DNA of 5,792 nucleotides, taken from Methanobacteriota archaeon (GTDB lineage Archaea > Halobacteriota > Bog-38 > Methanoflorentales > Methanoflorentaceae). Shown here one piece after another: positions 4,811 through 5,792 of this stretch. The notes below the pieces were generated by a model. It was not told where the DNA came from, did not search any database, and saw only the letters and a list, made by a program, of their open reading frames with translations. The position numbers and the translations under genes are program-made. How positions within the stretch are numbered: the stretch's first letter is position 1; each line of letters begins with the position of its first letter. The stretch covers positions 1 through 5,792 of the forward strand of contig JAJRBK010000191.1 in NCBI GenBank assembly GCA_028679495.1, written 5' to 3'.

Positions 4811-5191
4811 ATGTCGAAGATGGCAAAGGCGAAACGGAAAGTGGCTTCAAAAGCAAATCCGAAGACAGTTTCACAAAAGACTGACAAAAAAGCCGATAAG
4901 AAACAGGCCCAAACGCCTCAAAAAGGAAAGCAGGCGACGCACGTTGAAGGCATTAAAAAAACCTTATTGGCTTCGATGCTCGGTATTACCGGTGGTCTGC
5001 TGTCTTATTACGTAGGCGCAAGCTATGGTATTTTTATCTTTATTGTCGTTTTTTATATTCAACGGCCACTCTTGCCGCGCTTGCAGATCGACGTCAAAGA
5101 GTACCAGCTCAAGGATTGGTTTTACACCGCATTTATGACCTTTGCATTTTTTTTCGTCAGCTGGACAATACTCCTCAATCCGCCAGCATAA
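4811..5191 (+). CDS. EMC6-like archaeal membrane protein
   Basis: This 126-residue protein has the layout of the archaeal EMC6 family, relatives of a core subunit of the eukaryotic ER membrane protein complex, which helps insert transmembrane helices. Residues 1-50 are hydrophilic and strongly basic, with 15 lysines and one arginine. Three membrane segments follow: about 51-70 (LLASMLGITGGLLSYYVGA), 72-88 (GIFIFIVVFYIQRP) and 103-122 (WFYTAFMTFAFFFVSWTILL), with the charged loop LQIDVKEYQLKD (91-102) between the second and third. There is no signal peptide, and the tail is probably cytosolic by the positive-inside rule. The start is ATG at 4811; TTG at 4808 or ATG at 4820 are alternatives, the latter fitting TATA spacing. 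abcE1 begins 27 bases downstream and is probably co-transcribed. Family assignment rests on topology and recognisable motifs, not on a search. Confidence 0.8.
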   Translation: MSKMAKAKRKVASKANPKTVSQKTDKKADKKQAQTPQKGKQATHVEGIKKTLLASMLGITGGLLSYYVGASYGIFIFIVVFYIQRPLLPRLQIDVKEYQLKDWFYTAFMTFAFFFVSWTILLNPPA

Positions 5192-5218
5192 GCACGCACA
5201 ACGAAAACGATTGGTATT

Positions 5219-5792
5219 ATGAGGATAGCAGTACTGAAAAAGGAGAGCTGCCGCAGCAGAAAATGCGCCAACGAGTGTCTGCGTTTCTGTCCCCGCGTCA
5301 GAACTGGTGATGAAGCAATCGTCATCAGCCCAGACGGCAAACCGATCATCTCAGAAGAGCTGTGCGTCGGTTGTGGCATTTGTATCAAGAAATGTCCATT
5401 TGGTGCAATCAGCATTATCGGCCTGCCAGAAGAGCTCGAACAACCCACCCACCGATACGGTCAGAATGGCTTTGCGCTCTACGGGCTTGCTATCCCACGA
5501 AGTGGTCGTGTTACGGGAATACTCGGGCCCAACGCAATCGGAAAAACAACCGTCATGAAAATCCTCACGGGGGATCTCAAGCCCAATCTTGGCCGCAACG
5601 CTGTCACCGCTGAAGAGGTGCTGCAGTATTACGCCGGGACTGAAACACACGACTACTTAGAGCGGGTCTACAGCGGAGCGTTACGTACCTCCAGCAAACC
5701 CCAGTACGTAGATCTTATTCCACGTGCGTATGCAGGAAAGGTCAACGCTCTTATCGAGCGAATCGATGAGCGTGGCATCAAAAATGAATTGC
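5219..5792 (+). CDS. abcE1: ABCE1/Rli1 ribosome-recycling ATPase, N-terminal part
   Basis: ABCE1 splits ribosomes after termination or stalling, working with aRF1 or Pelota, and uses two ABC ATPase sites plus an essential iron-sulfur domain. The gene runs off the window after 191 of roughly 590-600 expected codons. Residues 1-60 are the dicluster ferredoxin domain. C11-x4-C16-x3-C20-x3-C24-P is the characteristic ABCE1 first motif, and C49-x2-C52-x2-C55-x3-C59-P the second. The first nucleotide-binding domain follows, with HRYG (78-81), the Walker A GPNAIGKT (103-110) and the Q-loop KPQYV (Gln162). The signature and Walker B motifs lie beyond the edge. The start MRIAVLKKESC is conserved, although I see no ribosome binding site before the ATG. 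It probably shares a transcript with the EMC6-like gene 27 bases upstream. No frameshift is seen. Confidence 0.96.
   Translation, partial: MRIAVLKKESCRSRKCANECLRFCPRVRTGDEAIVISPDGKPIISEELCVGCGICIKKCPFGAISIIGLPEELEQPTHRYGQNGFALYGLAIPRSGRVTGILGPNAIGKTTVMKILTGDLKPNLGRNAVTAEEVLQYYAGTETHDYLERVYSGALRTSSKPQYVDLIPRAYAGKVNALIERIDERGIKNEL

Noticed and set aside
5122..5448. Minus-strand open frame at the emc6/abcE1 junction
   Set aside because: It overlaps the third membrane segment of the EMC6-like protein and the ABCE1 iron-sulfur domain, both well supported on the plus strand.

Overview
The window is archaeal and most likely euryarchaeal. It carries archaeal/eukaryotic-type ribosomal proteins (L7Ae, S28e, L24e), a stand-alone glutaminase subunit of a two-subunit GMP synthase, ABCE1, an archaeal EMC6-like membrane protein, archaeal RqcH, and TATA-box promoters instead of bacterial -35/-10 elements. 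The gene set fits a methanogen-related lineage, but nothing here fixes the order or genus. Coding is dense and no gene-free stretch exceeds about 220 bases.

Layout, left to right. (1) Positions 40-904, plus strand: a TATA box, a small winged-helix protein (DUF7123-like) and guaAA, probably one transcript. (2) Positions 901-2422, minus strand: the conserved archaeal operon rpl7ae-rps28e-rpl24e-ndk, ending in a small ferredoxin at a place where many archaea have infB. The ferredoxin and guaAA converge and their stop codons overlap. (3) Positions 2423-2645: the region upstream of rpl7ae, with a TATA-like box, two palindromes, a leader hairpin, and a coding-looking reading frame that runs past the end of rqcH. 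(4) Positions 2646-4604, minus strand: a full-length rqcH. (5) Positions 4605-4810: a divergent promoter region. (6) Positions 4811-5792, plus strand: an EMC6-like membrane protein followed by abcE1, which is cut by the window edge after 191 codons.

Taken together, the centre and right form a translation and ribosome-rescue neighbourhood. It holds three ribosomal proteins (L7Ae is also the kink-turn RNA binder of box C/D, H/ACA and RNase P particles), the ribosome-splitting ATPase ABCE1, RqcH acting on 50S-bound nascent chains, and a small membrane-insertion-type protein with a strongly basic tail. The left end adds nucleotide supply (GuaAA for GMP, Ndk for NTPs). I see no mobile element, CRISPR array, tRNA or rRNA. 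No clearly new multi-gene system is evident. The best leads are the out-of-frame coding-like stretch at the end of rqcH, the structured upstream region of rpl7ae, and the RqcH/EMC6/ABCE1 grouping.
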